NCBI GenBank assembly: GCA_910579275.1 | Contig: CAJTTO010000012.1 | Location: 18,817 to 82,816 of the forward strand | Direction: 5' to 3' | DNA length: 64,000 bases | From: an uncultured Lachnospiraceae bacterium | Lineage (GTDB): Bacteria > Bacillota > Clostridia > Lachnospirales > Lachnospiraceae | Shown: piece by piece, positions 44,046 through 54,153 of the stretch | How positions within the stretch are numbered: position 1 is the first letter of the stretch | Layout of the letters: each line of letters begins with the position of its first letter | Notes under the pieces: generated by a model | What the model was told of the DNA's origin: nothing | Databases searched by the model: none | The model's input: the letters and a program-made list of their open reading frames with translations, nothing else | Made by a program: the position numbers and the translations under genes

Positions 44046-44690
44046 TTATGTCCCCCCTGTCCGGTGCATTTTCATGATTCCTTTCACGGTGCGGAATATA
44101 TACGGCTTTAGCTCCTCGATTCCGACCGGTTCATTATATAGTATGGCGCTGTAGCATGTCGACCCGACAAGCTCAATAATCATAAACACCATCACCTCCG
44201 GATTTTCGTACCGGCTGTCCCCGTCAAACACGGAGTGATAAATGTCATAGAAATCAACCTCTGCGTCATCCTCCGCCTCGAGGAGCACGCTTTTGAACAC
44301 GCCCCAGCTGAGGTTCTTTGAGATAAACCGCATCAGCGTCTTGTCCTGCACAAACTGATTCATGATATCGTCAATCAGGAAGATTATTTTGTCTTCCAGA
44401 TCCACAATACCAGCCGCTTTCAGGCATGCATCCGCCCGCCGGAACACCTCGCCTGACTTGTGGGCGATCAGTTTGTTCCTGATATCATACTTGTCCTTAA
44501 AGTACAAGTAAAAGGTTCCCTTGGCGACCCCGGCGCTGTCCACGATGTCGGATATGGATGTCTTTTGGATTCCCTTGGTGGTGAACAGCGCGAATGCCTT
44601 TTCCAGAAGCGCCTGTCTTTTCTGCTGTTTGTTCTTGTCTATCTTGGATTCTATTTTTTCTATTATATAGTTGTTTTTTTTATCACTCAC
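44046..44690 (-). CDS. TetR-family regulator
   Basis: 214 residues. KRQALLEKAFALFTTKGIQKTSISDIVDSAGVAKGTFYLYFKDKYDIRNKLI is a textbook TetR HTH (GVAKGTFYLYFKDKYDL). The C-terminal ligand domain shows no recognisable relative. Lies upstream of the late flagellar operon in the same direction; it may respond to a small molecule and control itself or a neighbour. Role unknown. Confidence 0.92.
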   Translation of the reverse strand: MSDKKNNYIIEKIESKIDKNKQQKRQALLEKAFALFTTKGIQKTSISDIVDSAGVAKGTFYLYFKDKYDIRNKLIAHKSGEVFRRADACLKAAGIVDLEDKIIFLIDDIMNQFVQDKTLMRFISKNLSWGVFKSVLLEAEDDAEVDFYDIYHSVFDGDSRYENPEVMVFMIIELVGSTCYSAILYNEPVGIEELKPYIFRTVKGIMKMHRTGGT

Positions 44691-44755
44691 GGCGTTTTCC
44701 TTTCTGCACTTTTATTATTATAAACATATTATGTAAAAAAGGCAATAAAAAAATG

Positions 44756-44815
44756 AGCGCTTCGTCCCCTTCACATAAGGAAGTGAATGGTACGAGGGCA
44801 GCGCTGTATCAAATT
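44756..44815. repeat. Imperfect inverted repeat upstream of the TetR gene
   Basis: AGCGCTTCGTCCCCTTCAC pairs imperfectly with GTGAATGGTACGAGGGCAGCGCT. Adjacent A-tract on the left. May be a terminator relic or operator. Confidence 0.4.
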
Positions 44816-44856
44816 ATGGTGTAGTTTTAGTGACTATGCCGTTTTTCTTTATCTGA

Positions 44857-45276
44857 ATGTCTATTGTGCTTACTGTGAAAAATCAGACCTTTATCATCTG
44901 CCCATATATGCCGCATAGTATTTCAGCACACAGCAGCTATACTTTGCTAAGTTTATGTATTGATAAAAATATTGCCGCACACTATTCTGCCGACAAAATA
45001 AGGCATAACATAATGGCTCTGTTAATGAATGCTTTAAATTCAGAAAGAATCAATCAGTACCAGATATTACAATTATTAAACTGCTTAAATTTGTTTGCCG
45101 TCTATACAGATTGGCACTCTGAAAGCCAAAATCCACTTATCAATAACCTAAAAAGGCAGTTGGAATTATATCCCGAAGCCAAATTTAGTACTGAAGAAAT
45201 GGCACAAAACGCATTTATCAGTAAATACCATTTTAGTATGTATCTTCAATATGAAATCCATCCTCAAAATCCATAA
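44857..45276 (+). pseudogene. AraC-family regulator remnant
   Basis: 139 residues read as the middle of an AraC-type protein: ICPYMPHSISAHSSYTLLSLCIDK fits the cupin/effector region and YPEAKFSTEEMAQNAFISKYHF the first HTH, but the sequence ends after MYLQYEIHPQNP, before the second HTH helix, and the N-terminal cupin is missing. AT-rich compared with neighbours. Probably a decayed, transferred gene. Confidence 0.6.
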
Positions 45277-45296
45277 ATTCTCCTTTGTTTTCTATA

Positions 45297-45325
45297 AAAT
45301 TGGCTTACAGCTCGTAAGCCAATTT
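45297..45325. terminator. Bidirectional terminator
   Basis: AAATTGGCTTAC (45297-45308) / GTAAGCCAATTT (45314-45325), perfect 12-bp stem, 5-nt loop, between the AraC remnant and the DUF1016 gene. Confidence 0.85.
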
Positions 45326-46382
45326 ATTCAGACAACTCGTTCTCTATTTCTTCAACCGTCGGTAGGCTGCTCTTAAATTCTTCACGAAGTACTTTCGTCA
45401 ATTCATATTCCGCAATCCCGATTGGCTGTGAAATATCATCAAGTGCATACTCGGCGACAACATCATCCTTATCCTTGCAGATAAGAATTCCAATCGTTGG
45501 ATTGTCCTGTTTTGTTTTCATTTGCTTATTGACAGCAGTCACATAAAAATTTAATTTTCCTGCAAATTCCGGTTTAAATTTCTCTGTTTTTAACTCTACG
45601 ACAACATAGCAATGCAGGCGGACATGATAAAAAAGCAAATCCATATAGAAATCGCTTTTACCGACACGCAAATGTACCTGTCTGCCTAGATAAGAAAATC
45701 CAGTGCCTAATTCCAATAAAAACTGAGTAATCTGGTTGATAAGGGCATCTTCTAATTCCTTTTCATCATATTCTTCTCTCAGTGTCAAAAAATCAAAATT
45801 GTACGGATTTTTCAATGTCTGTTCTGCTAAATCAGACTGCGGTTCTGGCAGCTTTAACTGAAAATTAGTAACAGCTTTACCCTGTCTGCTATATAGACCG
45901 CCGTCTATTTGGTGCTCCAAGACAGTCCTGCCCCAACCGTTATCCATTGTTTTCTGTACATAGAATAAGGCTTCTTGAATATCTTTACACTTATACATAA
46001 TTCTCTGGTTATGTCCCCATGGGATACCTTTAACCATTTTTTCAATTAGTTCCATTTGGCTTACAGCCTGTAAGCCATTTTCATCGGAGTTGTAAAATTT
46101 GTACCAATAGCGTATACTTTTCAAATTTTGTACCGAAAATCCTGACATATCAGGAAAAGTTTTCTGCAAATCTTTGCTCATTGTCGTAAGAAAAGCATCG
46201 CCCCACTTTGCATTTTTCTGCTTTGCAACGATATCTCTGCCTATATCCCAATACAAATCAAGCAGCTCATAATTTACCTTAACAGAAGCTTTTATTTGGC
46301 TATGTTTTATTCTGTCTTTTATATTCGCTATCCATGCCTTATATTCATCATCCACCACAAAGCTGACCTCTCTATTTGCCAC
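45324..46382 (-). CDS. DUF1016/YhcG-family PD-(D/E)XK nuclease-like protein
   Basis: 352 residues. The N-terminal half is the DUF1016_N type (VNYELLDLYWDIGRDIVAKQ, WGDAFLTTMSKDLQKTFPDMSGFSVQNLKSIRYWYKFY-type pattern), and the C-terminal half carries a PDDEXK-like core: GTGFSYLGRQVHLRVGKSDFYMDLLFYH then CYVVVELKTEKFKPEFAGKLNFY. Asp (DFYMDLL) and ELK are the expected metal residues. Family members are suspected in defence or mobile DNA processing. It stands alone, apparently a recent addition to the locus. Confidence 0.9.
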   Translation of the reverse strand: MANREVSFVVDDEYKAWIANIKDRIKHSQIKASVKVNYELLDLYWDIGRDIVAKQKNAKWGDAFLTTMSKDLQKTFPDMSGFSVQNLKSIRYWYKFYNSDENGLQAVSQMELIEKMVKGIPWGHNQRIMYKCKDIQEALFYVQKTMDNGWGRTVLEHQIDGGLYSRQGKAVTNFQLKLPEPQSDLAEQTLKNPYNFDFLTLREEYDEKELEDALINQITQFLLELGTGFSYLGRQVHLRVGKSDFYMDLLFYHVRLHCYVVVELKTEKFKPEFAGKLNFYVTAVNKQMKTKQDNPTIGILICKDKDDVVAEYALDDISQPIGIAEYELTKVLREEFKSSLPTVEEIENELSE

Positions 46383-46524
46383 TTATATTCCTCCAATCAG
46401 TATATCCTATCCAGAGCTTGCGTATTCGTCTCCTAATAATGATTTCATTGTAGTTTCCTCCAATATATTTATTCCTACAAATTCCTCATATCCAACCGTC
46501 ATTACAAATTCTCTAAAATGTCCT

Positions 46525-46555
46525 AAGGGACACTTCCTCATGTGAAGTGTCCCTT
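46525..46555 (-). terminator. Terminator after the DUF5722 gene
   Basis: AAGGGACACTTC (46525-46536) / GAAGTGTCCCTT (46544-46555), perfect 12-bp stem. T-run on the minus side is weak. Confidence 0.6.
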
Positions 46556-46598
46556 CCCTGCACTCATTTTTTTATTGCTGCTCCGGCAGCCTTATTTT

Positions 46599-48032
46599 TT
46601 ATTTGATTACCTGTGCCCAGTCACCGATGCCTATATATGCTTTTGCCCACGCATCATAGGTGGCTTCAGCGGGCGTTCCGAGACTGCTGTACACCAGCTG
46701 TGACTGTCCTGTAAGTCTGGTATCCACCTGCGGTTCGCTGAATGTCAGCAGGTAGATAATCTCGTCCACATAAGGATTCGACTTTGCCGCCACGTAGGAC
46801 GCGTAAAGCGCTGCCGCCTGCACTTCGGTTCCCTGCGCGTTTGTCAGCCCGATTTCGCTTAGGATAACATGTCTGACCGCACCGGAGGGGCTTAACATTT
46901 CCGGCGACTGCAGATAGTTTGTCAAAAGTGACAGATTCTGGAATGTCATCATTTTGCCGGATGACACCTGCGCTGCCATGTAACCGCCGTTCGGACATCC
47001 CGACATATCCCAGAATTTTGCGTACGTGAGTGGAACCGGATACGGATGCTGCGCAACGCCCCAGTCGATATTCCCCTCGCCTGCAATCAGTGCGTTAAAA
47101 CCGGCAAGGAAGTCTTTTCCGTCTATAAACTCATAGTATTCCGCATGTCCCGCCGGACGGTTCCTGTCCCAGTTCTGGTCGATGCAGACAAACACCCTCG
47201 CGTTTGCATTCTGGCTCTTAACCGCATTGTAAGCCACGCGGAAGGTCTGTGCATACTCCCTGATGTAGCTGTCCCAGTCTGTCCATATCATATAATTCCA
47301 TGTGCGGACATTCACTTCATTTCCTATAATAAAGTTCTCAACGGTGGAATTCGCCGCAACCCTGGAAAGCTCGGATGCAATTGCCGTGATTCCCGCAGGC
47401 TCGGATGCGTTGAGCATATAGTGCCGCGGCGTTACCGGACGCGTATCCGTCGGCAGAATGGCTGCCCGCGCATACGGGTTCGTAATTGCCTGATTGGTAC
47501 CGTTGTTCATAACCTGCGCGGTTGTATATCTGCCCGCAATCACTCCCGCCGTGTTTTCCGACATGTACAGATTGCAGAACTCCTTGCCCTGCTCGGACTT
47601 CAGCGGTCTGTTCTGCCTTGGCTTGGTGTGCGTGGCAAGCACTTCCGGATTTGCTATGTACTGCGGGTTTGCTATGAGGACATTTTGCCCGCCGGATTTT
47701 ACCGCAAGCCCAAGCTTTGTGTAAAGTCTGGCATTCGTGTAAGGCAGTGTAAACGCAGGCGTGAGCGACGCGGGCGCCGATGCCACCGGTACTGCCGCAG
47801 GTGCGACCGCATACTCATATGGCTGCATTTCAAACAGGTAAAGCACTCCGTCATCGCTTGCCGGTATCTCAGGCAGCGCAGCGGTGTAGGAAATGGTCGC
47901 CTTGTCCAAAAGCACGCTCTTTGCCGCAGCTGCAAACGCTTGATTCAACGCCTTCGCCGCATTTGCCTGTATGCCTGCGGTCAGGACGAGCAGGACAAGC
48001 ACAATGCCGTAAATTGATTTTGCTTTTTTCAT
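46599..48032 (-). CDS. Secreted DUF5722 glycosidase-like protein
   Basis: 477 residues with signal peptide (SIYGIVLVLLVLTAGIQANA). The C-terminal two-thirds resemble a TIM-barrel glycoside hydrolase: FIIGNEVNVRTWNYM supplies the Asn-Glu of clan GH-A acid/base, and HVILSEIGLTNAQGTEVQAAALYASYVAA the second Glu, with WDRNRPAGHAEYYEF between. This is the layout of DUF5722. Extracellular glycan cleavage is likely, substrate unknown. Divergent from the solute-binding lipoprotein gene. Confidence 0.85.
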   Translation of the reverse strand: MKKAKSIYGIVLVLLVLTAGIQANAAKALNQAFAAAAKSVLLDKATISYTAALPEIPASDDGVLYLFEMQPYEYAVAPAAVPVASAPASLTPAFTLPYTNARLYTKLGLAVKSGGQNVLIANPQYIANPEVLATHTKPRQNRPLKSEQGKEFCNLYMSENTAGVIAGRYTTAQVMNNGTNQAITNPYARAAILPTDTRPVTPRHYMLNASEPAGITAIASELSRVAANSTVENFIIGNEVNVRTWNYMIWTDWDSYIREYAQTFRVAYNAVKSQNANARVFVCIDQNWDRNRPAGHAEYYEFIDGKDFLAGFNALIAGEGNIDWGVAQHPYPVPLTYAKFWDMSGCPNGGYMAAQVSSGKMMTFQNLSLLTNYLQSPEMLSPSGAVRHVILSEIGLTNAQGTEVQAAALYASYVAAKSNPYVDEIIYLLTFSEPQVDTRLTGQSQLVYSSLGTPAEATYDAWAKAYIGIGDWAQVIK

Positions 48033-48256
48033 TTTTGTTCCCCCATTGTCTTTATTTTTCAGGTTTTGTATTTCTTTTTTATCATATCAGATTTAAAAAA
48101 CAGTGTAAAGCCAATACAAAAAACAAATATATAGAAAAATTATTGTTGTATTTCCTATTTATCTGACAGCAGATTGTATGGTACAATAGACTAATATATC
48201 AGATAACAGGGCTAACGCAGTGCATTTGAACCGCCAAAGGCGGAATGGAGATTCAT

Positions 48257-49672
48257 ATGAAAAAAATTTTTTCTTTCACAACAGGATTACGAATGGCACT
48301 CAGTATCATTTTTTCCGCTGCCGTTCTGCTGACGGCATGCAGCAGTCAGGAAACAAGTGGGTTATCTGTAGAAAGTCCCACGAATATCACGATATGGCAC
48401 TATTACAACGGCTCGCTTGCCGTCGCATTCGACGAGCTGGCTGCCGAGTTCAACAATACGGTCGGCAGGGAGAACGGCATTGTCGTGCAGGCCGAGAGCA
48501 TGAGCACCGTCGCAGGACTTGAGAACGCCCTGTGGGATGCCGCCAGCCAAAAGGTCGGCGCTGCCAAAATGCCCAATATCTTCCAGTGTTATCAGGACAC
48601 CGCGCTTGCGCTTGGCGAAACCGTTCCCCTTGTCGATTTTGACGACTATATTTCGGAGACGGAAAAACTTTCCTATGTGAAGCTTTTTCTCGACTCGGGC
48701 TATATCGGAAGGGACAACAGCTGGAAAATCTTCCCTGTCGCAAAATCCACGGAGGTGCTTATCCTCAACCGGACGGAATGGAACAAATTCGCCGCGGACA
48801 CCGGTGCCGACGTGGAGGATATGGCGACGTGGGAGGGACTTGCCGCCACGGCTGAAAACTTTTACGACTGGTCGGACGGACGGGCATTTTTTGGCAGGGA
48901 TGCCTTTGCAAATTATCTGATTACCGCAAGCTCCCAGCTTGGCCACGAGCTTTTCCGGACAGAAGGCGGCGGCGTTGTCATTGATTTTGACAAGGATGTC
49001 ATGCGGCAGGTATGGGACTGTTTCTACGTCCCTTATGTGAAAGGATATTATAAGCATGTGGGAAATTACCGCAGTGACGACGTGAAGCTGGGCGAAATTG
49101 CCGCACTTGTGTGCTCGTCCTCAAGCGCCGTATTTTTTCCGTCGGAAGTGACCAGAGCGGACGGCAGTTCTTATCCGATAGCGTATATGGTACTCCCGCT
49201 CCCAAACTTTGACCGCACTGCACCTTACGCCATACAGCAGGGCGCGGGCATGGCTGTCACGCAGTCCACAGAGGCAGAAGTATATGCAAGCATCACATTT
49301 TTAAAGTGGTTCACACAGACGGATCAGAACCTTCGGTTTTCCGTAAGCAGCGGATATATGCCGGTGGGCGTCGAGGCGATAAAGCCGGAAAACGTCGAGA
49401 AATATCTGGACGAACATCCCTCAAGCGGCATTGTACGCGATACGCTTCGTGTCTCCCTCGATGAGAACAGCCGGTATGTGATGTACACCCCTCCCGCTTT
49501 TGCCCGCGGCACGCAGGCAAGAAATATACTGGAGAGCACAATGCCGGAGCTGGCGGCAAACGACCGCGCAGCCGTGGAAGCCGGAACTCCGGTGGAGGAA
49601 TTTCTTACGGACGAACACTTCGAGGAATGGTATCAAGACACGCTCTCCAAACTTAAGGAATGTTGTAAATAA
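48257..49672 (+). CDS. Extracellular solute-binding lipoprotein (family 1)
   Basis: 471 residues from ATG 48257 (GGAG 6 nt upstream). Lipobox LLTAC, then the family-1 binding-protein layout: ITIWHYYNGSLAVAFDELAAEFNNTVG, IFQCYQDTALALGE, PVAKSTEVLILNRTEW and the C-terminal ASITFLKWFTQTDQNLRFSVSSGYMPVG. Usually an ABC sugar importer subunit, but no permease or ATPase gene is present; instead a GGDEF-EAL receptor follows by 14 bp. It may act as a ligand presenter for that receptor. Ligand unknown. Confidence 0.93.
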   Translation: MKKIFSFTTGLRMALSIIFSAAVLLTACSSQETSGLSVESPTNITIWHYYNGSLAVAFDELAAEFNNTVGRENGIVVQAESMSTVAGLENALWDAASQKVGAAKMPNIFQCYQDTALALGETVPLVDFDDYISETEKLSYVKLFLDSGYIGRDNSWKIFPVAKSTEVLILNRTEWNKFAADTGADVEDMATWEGLAATAENFYDWSDGRAFFGRDAFANYLITASSQLGHELFRTEGGGVVIDFDKDVMRQVWDCFYVPYVKGYYKHVGNYRSDDVKLGEIAALVCSSSSAVFFPSEVTRADGSSYPIAYMVLPLPNFDRTAPYAIQQGAGMAVTQSTEAEVYASITFLKWFTQTDQNLRFSVSSGYMPVGVEAIKPENVEKYLDEHPSSGIVRDTLRVSLDENSRYVMYTPPAFARGTQARNILESTMPELAANDRAAVEAGTPVEEFLTDEHFEEWYQDTLSKLKECCK

Positions 49673-49686
49673 GGAGGTTTTATGAA

Positions 49687-52593
49687 ATGAAAAAACTGTT
49701 TCAGTCTATCAGCCTGAAATATTATGTCCTGCTGCCGCTGATACTGATTATCCTGTTTCAGTCTGTTACATTTGCAGGCATTATTGTAGCCAGCAATACC
49801 TCTGACAGTCTGGACAAAAACACATTTCAGATTATCAACAATACCGTGACGACAAAAGGCGTGTCGCTCGAACAACGTTTTTCTGCCTTTGTCAACATGG
49901 AGGATTTTTACAATTCCGTGACGGAACGCACCGCCGCGAATGCCGCCGCACTTGAACTGGACGTGATGGAATATATGGCTGACGCCCAAAACCGTCAGGC
50001 GCTTCTTCAGGATGTCATTCCCGACATCCTCCGCTCCCTGCGCAGAAGCGGCGCGACATCCTGCTTTATTATGCTCGAGAATGAAACGCATGCGTCAAAG
50101 AAAGACGCTGTATATCTCAGGGATTTTAATCCGTCCGACGCGCCCGATGACAATGCCGACCTGATGACGGAAGCCGGTCCGTCCGAACTCTTGTATGACT
50201 ATGGACTGACACTAAGTTCGATGTGGACCACCTATCTCGACGCCGGAAAGGACTGTACGTTTTACCAGACTGCCTTCGACGGCGGCAACCGCTACACCGA
50301 CATTCCCGCGATGGAGCTTGGCTATTTCAGTGCCCCAGTGCGCATCCATCCCGATGACCGCCCCTGTATCACCTACACAATCCCGCTGCTCGACGAGAAC
50401 CACCGCTCCTATGGGGTCATCGGTTTTGACATGACGCTTGACTATCTCAAAAAACTGCTGCCAAATCAAGATATTACGCTTGATGAATACGGCTGCTACT
50501 ATCTGGGAATCACAGAAGATTTCACGACCGCGGAAAATATCCTCGTTGTCAACGACGACTACTACGACACAATTGCAGCCGGCGCCCATGTAAGGCTCAG
50601 CCAGACAAACGCGGATTTTGGTCTTTACAACCTGAAGACAGCTGGACTGAAAGCCGCCGCCTGTATCTGTATCTATCCCCTGAGAATTTACTCCGCAAGC
50701 TCTCCCTACGCAGACCAGCAGTGGATTCTCGGCGGCTTAATCCGCTCCGATATGCTCTACGCCTCCTCGCAGCACCTGAATGTGACTGTTCTGGCTGCGA
50801 TTGGCATGTCGCTGCTGCTTTCCCTCACGGGTACGCTGGTCATCACACACTTTTTCATGCGTCCCATACGGCTGCTTGGCAGCGGAATCCCAAAGCTTAT
50901 GCCGGGCTACAGCACACTGCCGAAAACGCGCATCACGGAGTTTGACAATCTGTCCGCTGCCATTGAAAATCAAAATATTTCCATTTACAAGCTCGGAAAC
51001 AAGACTGCCGACATTATCGACATCACAGGGGTTTCCCTCGGCGTGTGCGAATTTTCCCCGACAGACGAGATGGTCTACTGCACCCACAAAATATTTGAAA
51101 TTCTGGAAATTTCCGACAAGGGATGGGTGCACAACCATATTCCAAAGGAGATGCTCACCCGCAGGATTATGCAGTACAACGACTGTTTTGAACAGAGTCA
51201 TGAATCACCCGATGTATACCGCTACCATCGCCCGGAGTTTGGCGACAAGTGGCTGGATGTCAAGCAGGTCATGGACGCAGACAGCATCATTATCACAATT
51301 TTTGACATTACGGAAAGTGTGCTTGAGAAAGAAAAAATTATCCATGACCGCGACTATGACATTCTGACCGGACTTTTAAACAGGCGCGCGTTCTCACGCG
51401 AGATGACATACATGATCGATGAGGGGCATTGTGAAAACGGTGTCCTGTCCATCTGGGATTTGGACAACCTCAAATACACAAACGACACCTACGGGCATGA
51501 AATCGGGGACAAATATATATGCACCCTGTCCGACCTGCTCAAAAAAGAGCTTCCGGAAAAGAGCATCAGCGCCCGCCTCTCCGGCGACGAGTTCACGATG
51601 TTCCTCTACGGCGCGCCAAAGGAAAAACTGGTAAATATCCTGAAAAACATCCACAATCTGCTGATGCAGGAACGCCTGAGCCTCCCCGACGGGCTGGAGC
51701 TTAACATGAGTGCCTCCGCCGGAATGGCTTTCTACAACGAGGATGCCGCAAACTACGCCGAGCTGCTCAAATACGCCGACTTTGCCATGTATCAGATTAA
51801 AAAATCCTCAAAAGGAAGCATCAAGGCGTACAACAAGGACTCTTACCTGAAAGACTACATCCTCGTGCAGGGCGTCGGGGAGCTTGACCGAATTATCATG
51901 GACGAACACATTCAGTATGCCTACCAGCCTATCGTGTCTGTCAAGAGCGGAACGATCTTTGCATATGAGGCTCTGATGCGGCCGATATCCGATCTGCTTG
52001 GCCGTCCGGACAACTTCCTGCGGGTTGCAGAGGCGCAGTTTAAGCTGGACAAGGTGGAACGACTCACTTGGTTCCACGGATTGAAGGGATTTTTTGAACA
52101 GGTACATGATGATGACAATGCGCGCATTTTTATCAACTCCATCCCGAATCAGCTCCTCTCGGAGGAGGACTGGCTGAAACTTGAGGAGATATACGGCAAT
52201 AAACTCAGCCGCGTTGTCATGGAAATTACAGAAGGCGCAAGAAGCGAACTTGAAATCGAGGAGAAGAAGCGTGCGTTCTGCAGCAAATGGAATATTCCGG
52301 TTGCCCTTGACGACTACGGTTCCGGTTACAGCAACAGCGACCTTCTCGTCTCGCGCATGTTCCACTTCGTGAAGCTTGACATGGGGCTGATACAGGGAAT
52401 CGACAAGAACGCGTCAACACAGGCACTGGTGCGCAGCACGATTGACTACTGCCACGAAAATTTCCTGATGGTTATCGCGGAAGGAATTGAGACACAGGAG
52501 GAATATGACACTGTCAAAGAATTAGGGGCGGATTTCGTGCAGGGATTCCTGCTGGCGAGACCTTCGTTTCATCTGTACCCGAAAGAAAAATAA
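49687..52593 (+). CDS. Membrane receptor with GGDEF and EAL domains
   Basis: 968 residues. A membrane segment (about 12-35), a 330-residue extracellular region of dCache type, a second segment (365-392), a HAMP/PAS-like linker (about 440-545), GGDEF (about 555-715) and EAL (about 725-965). The GGDEF signature reads SGDEF (632-636); SGDEF enzymes can be active. No inhibitory RxxD site was seen. In EAL, YEALMRP, the Glu of MEITEG, DDYGSGYS, KLDMG, AEGIET and QGF all fit a working phosphodiesterase. It turns over cyclic di-GMP, a second messenger linking motility to attachment. Confidence 0.95.
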   Translation: MKKLFQSISLKYYVLLPLILIILFQSVTFAGIIVASNTSDSLDKNTFQIINNTVTTKGVSLEQRFSAFVNMEDFYNSVTERTAANAAALELDVMEYMADAQNRQALLQDVIPDILRSLRRSGATSCFIMLENETHASKKDAVYLRDFNPSDAPDDNADLMTEAGPSELLYDYGLTLSSMWTTYLDAGKDCTFYQTAFDGGNRYTDIPAMELGYFSAPVRIHPDDRPCITYTIPLLDENHRSYGVIGFDMTLDYLKKLLPNQDITLDEYGCYYLGITEDFTTAENILVVNDDYYDTIAAGAHVRLSQTNADFGLYNLKTAGLKAAACICIYPLRIYSASSPYADQQWILGGLIRSDMLYASSQHLNVTVLAAIGMSLLLSLTGTLVITHFFMRPIRLLGSGIPKLMPGYSTLPKTRITEFDNLSAAIENQNISIYKLGNKTADIIDITGVSLGVCEFSPTDEMVYCTHKIFEILEISDKGWVHNHIPKEMLTRRIMQYNDCFEQSHESPDVYRYHRPEFGDKWLDVKQVMDADSIIITIFDITESVLEKEKIIHDRDYDILTGLLNRRAFSREMTYMIDEGHCENGVLSIWDLDNLKYTNDTYGHEIGDKYICTLSDLLKKELPEKSISARLSGDEFTMFLYGAPKEKLVNILKNIHNLLMQERLSLPDGLELNMSASAGMAFYNEDAANYAELLKYADFAMYQIKKSSKGSIKAYNKDSYLKDYILVQGVGELDRIIMDEHIQYAYQPIVSVKSGTIFAYEALMRPISDLLGRPDNFLRVAEAQFKLDKVERLTWFHGLKGFFEQVHDDDNARIFINSIPNQLLSEEDWLKLEEIYGNKLSRVVMEITEGARSELEIEEKKRAFCSKWNIPVALDDYGSGYSNSDLLVSRMFHFVKLDMGLIQGIDKNASTQALVRSTIDYCHENFLMVIAEGIETQEEYDTVKELGADFVQGFLLARPSFHLYPKEK

Positions 52594-52612
52594 GAAGATT
52601 CCGTTTCCCTGT

Positions 52613-54046
52613 TCAAATTTCTTCCGAAAAGTGTATGGGCTCAACGCCCTCACTGATTGGCTTAATCTCGTATTCCGGAAGGCTGTCAAACAGCTCATCC
52701 AAAATGGTTCCGGTATCGTACACGACATCATGCGCAAGTAGAATGACTTTGCTGCGTCCCAGCGTCGTCTGGACGCCATTGGAAAGCAGCTTTGTAGGAT
52801 CCGGTTTCTTTACCGCATCTTCAAGGCTCGCGTTCCAGTCATAGTATGTATATCCTTTCTTGGTCATCTCGCGGATGATTTCCGCGTTCACCTTCTGATT
52901 ATAGTGGTTGATGCTTCCACCCGGAAAACGGAAAATGCGGGCATCGACCCCTGTCACACGATAGACAGCCTGTCTTGCACGCTCAAAATCCGCCATATAG
53001 CTTTCCGCACTCTCATACAAGTCATTGTATCCATGGCTGTAGCAGTGTATGCCGATGGTATGTCCCTCCGCGGCAATCTTTCTTGCAATATCCGGATGTT
53101 TTTCGACGTTCTCGCCAACCAGGAAAAACGTCGCCTTAATGTTTCTTTTCCGCAGCACCTCCAGTACCCGCAGCGTATTTTCCTCGGAAGGCCCGTCGTC
53201 AAAGGTCAGGTACAATGTCTTCGGATAAAAATAGTACGTTATGCCCTGTACAATCCCTGCCGCAACCTGTTCCTGATACGCCTGCGAAACAAGGTTCTCC
53301 CGTTCCTGCCTGTTTGACAAAAATCCGGTCTCAATCAGGCATGCAGGCATCATCGTACTTCCGGTCACATGAAAATCGGCATCTCCACGGACTTCCCGCT
53401 CGAGCGCCTGCGTGCTCTTTGCCGTCTGGTGGGAAACCAGAAGCGCCAGACGCCTGCTGTCCCGGCTTGTGTCCGTTCCGTCATACCACACTTCCATGCC
53501 CTTCACTCCGGATTCTTCCGAAAAATTCTGGTGAATGCTGACATAGATATCCGCCCCCGCAGCATTTGCCTTTTTTACCCGATCCTCTTTTGTGACATAT
53601 GTGTCATTTTCCCGCGACATGATTACCCGAAATCCTGCGTCCGTCAGCTTGTCCTTTACCTGCTTGGCAATGGCAAGGTTTAGATCCTTTTCGACAATAT
53701 CACCTTTCAGGCAGCCGCCGTCATTCCCGCCGTGCCCCGCGTCGACAAAAACAACAGGCGTCCTATCCAGCAAGTCGGTTCTGTCTTTTTTCTGGCTTTT
53801 TCTGAACGCCGGCTCTTTTTCATTCTGGTTTCCCAAAATATCCGTAAAAGTAATCTCCCCTGCCTGTTTATCCGGCGTTGCCCAGACCTCGGACGGCTTT
53901 AGTTTGTCCGACAGGAATAAAATGGCGATTATCACGCTTACCAGCAGCAAGAATTCAAATCCAAGCCTGTGGATTTGCTTCCTTCTTCTCTGCCTCTGAT
54001 TACAATAATGCTCATAGTTTTGTGAAAATGATGGCCCTTCGTACAT
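52613..54046 (-). CDS. N-acetylmuramoyl-L-alanine amidase / polysaccharide deacetylase fusion
   Basis: 477 residues. One membrane anchor (about 28-46), an Amidase_3 domain (about 97-273) with VDAGHGGNDGG (His 105), VEKDLNL (Glu 119), VSIHQN (His 172) and IETGFLSN (Glu 239), then a NodB-type deacetylase (about 277-460) with TFDDGP, HCYSHG (His 334, His 338), RFPGGS, DWNASLED and ILLAHD. Both catalytic sets look complete. Amidase cuts the stem peptide from peptidoglycan; deacetylase removes acetyl groups from GlcNAc or MurNAc. Convergent with the GGDEF-EAL gene (19 bp). Confidence 0.93.
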   Translation of the reverse strand: MYEGPSFSQNYEHYCNQRQRRRKQIHRLGFEFLLLVSVIIAILFLSDKLKPSEVWATPDKQAGEITFTDILGNQNEKEPAFRKSQKKDRTDLLDRTPVVFVDAGHGGNDGGCLKGDIVEKDLNLAIAKQVKDKLTDAGFRVIMSRENDTYVTKEDRVKKANAAGADIYVSIHQNFSEESGVKGMEVWYDGTDTSRDSRRLALLVSHQTAKSTQALEREVRGDADFHVTGSTMMPACLIETGFLSNRQERENLVSQAYQEQVAAGIVQGITYYFYPKTLYLTFDDGPSEENTLRVLEVLRKRNIKATFFLVGENVEKHPDIARKIAAEGHTIGIHCYSHGYNDLYESAESYMADFERARQAVYRVTGVDARIFRFPGGSINHYNQKVNAEIIREMTKKGYTYYDWNASLEDAVKKPDPTKLLSNGVQTTLGRSKVILLAHDVVYDTGTILDELFDSLPEYEIKPISEGVEPIHFSEEI

Positions 54047-54153
54047 TTCCTGCTGCTCCTTCCGTGTAACCTTTGTATTTCTTCTGTACTATCATGGTTA
54101 CACTATAAAGGAGCGGTGCATCAAATGTTCATCTTTTTTGCATCAAAGTTGCA

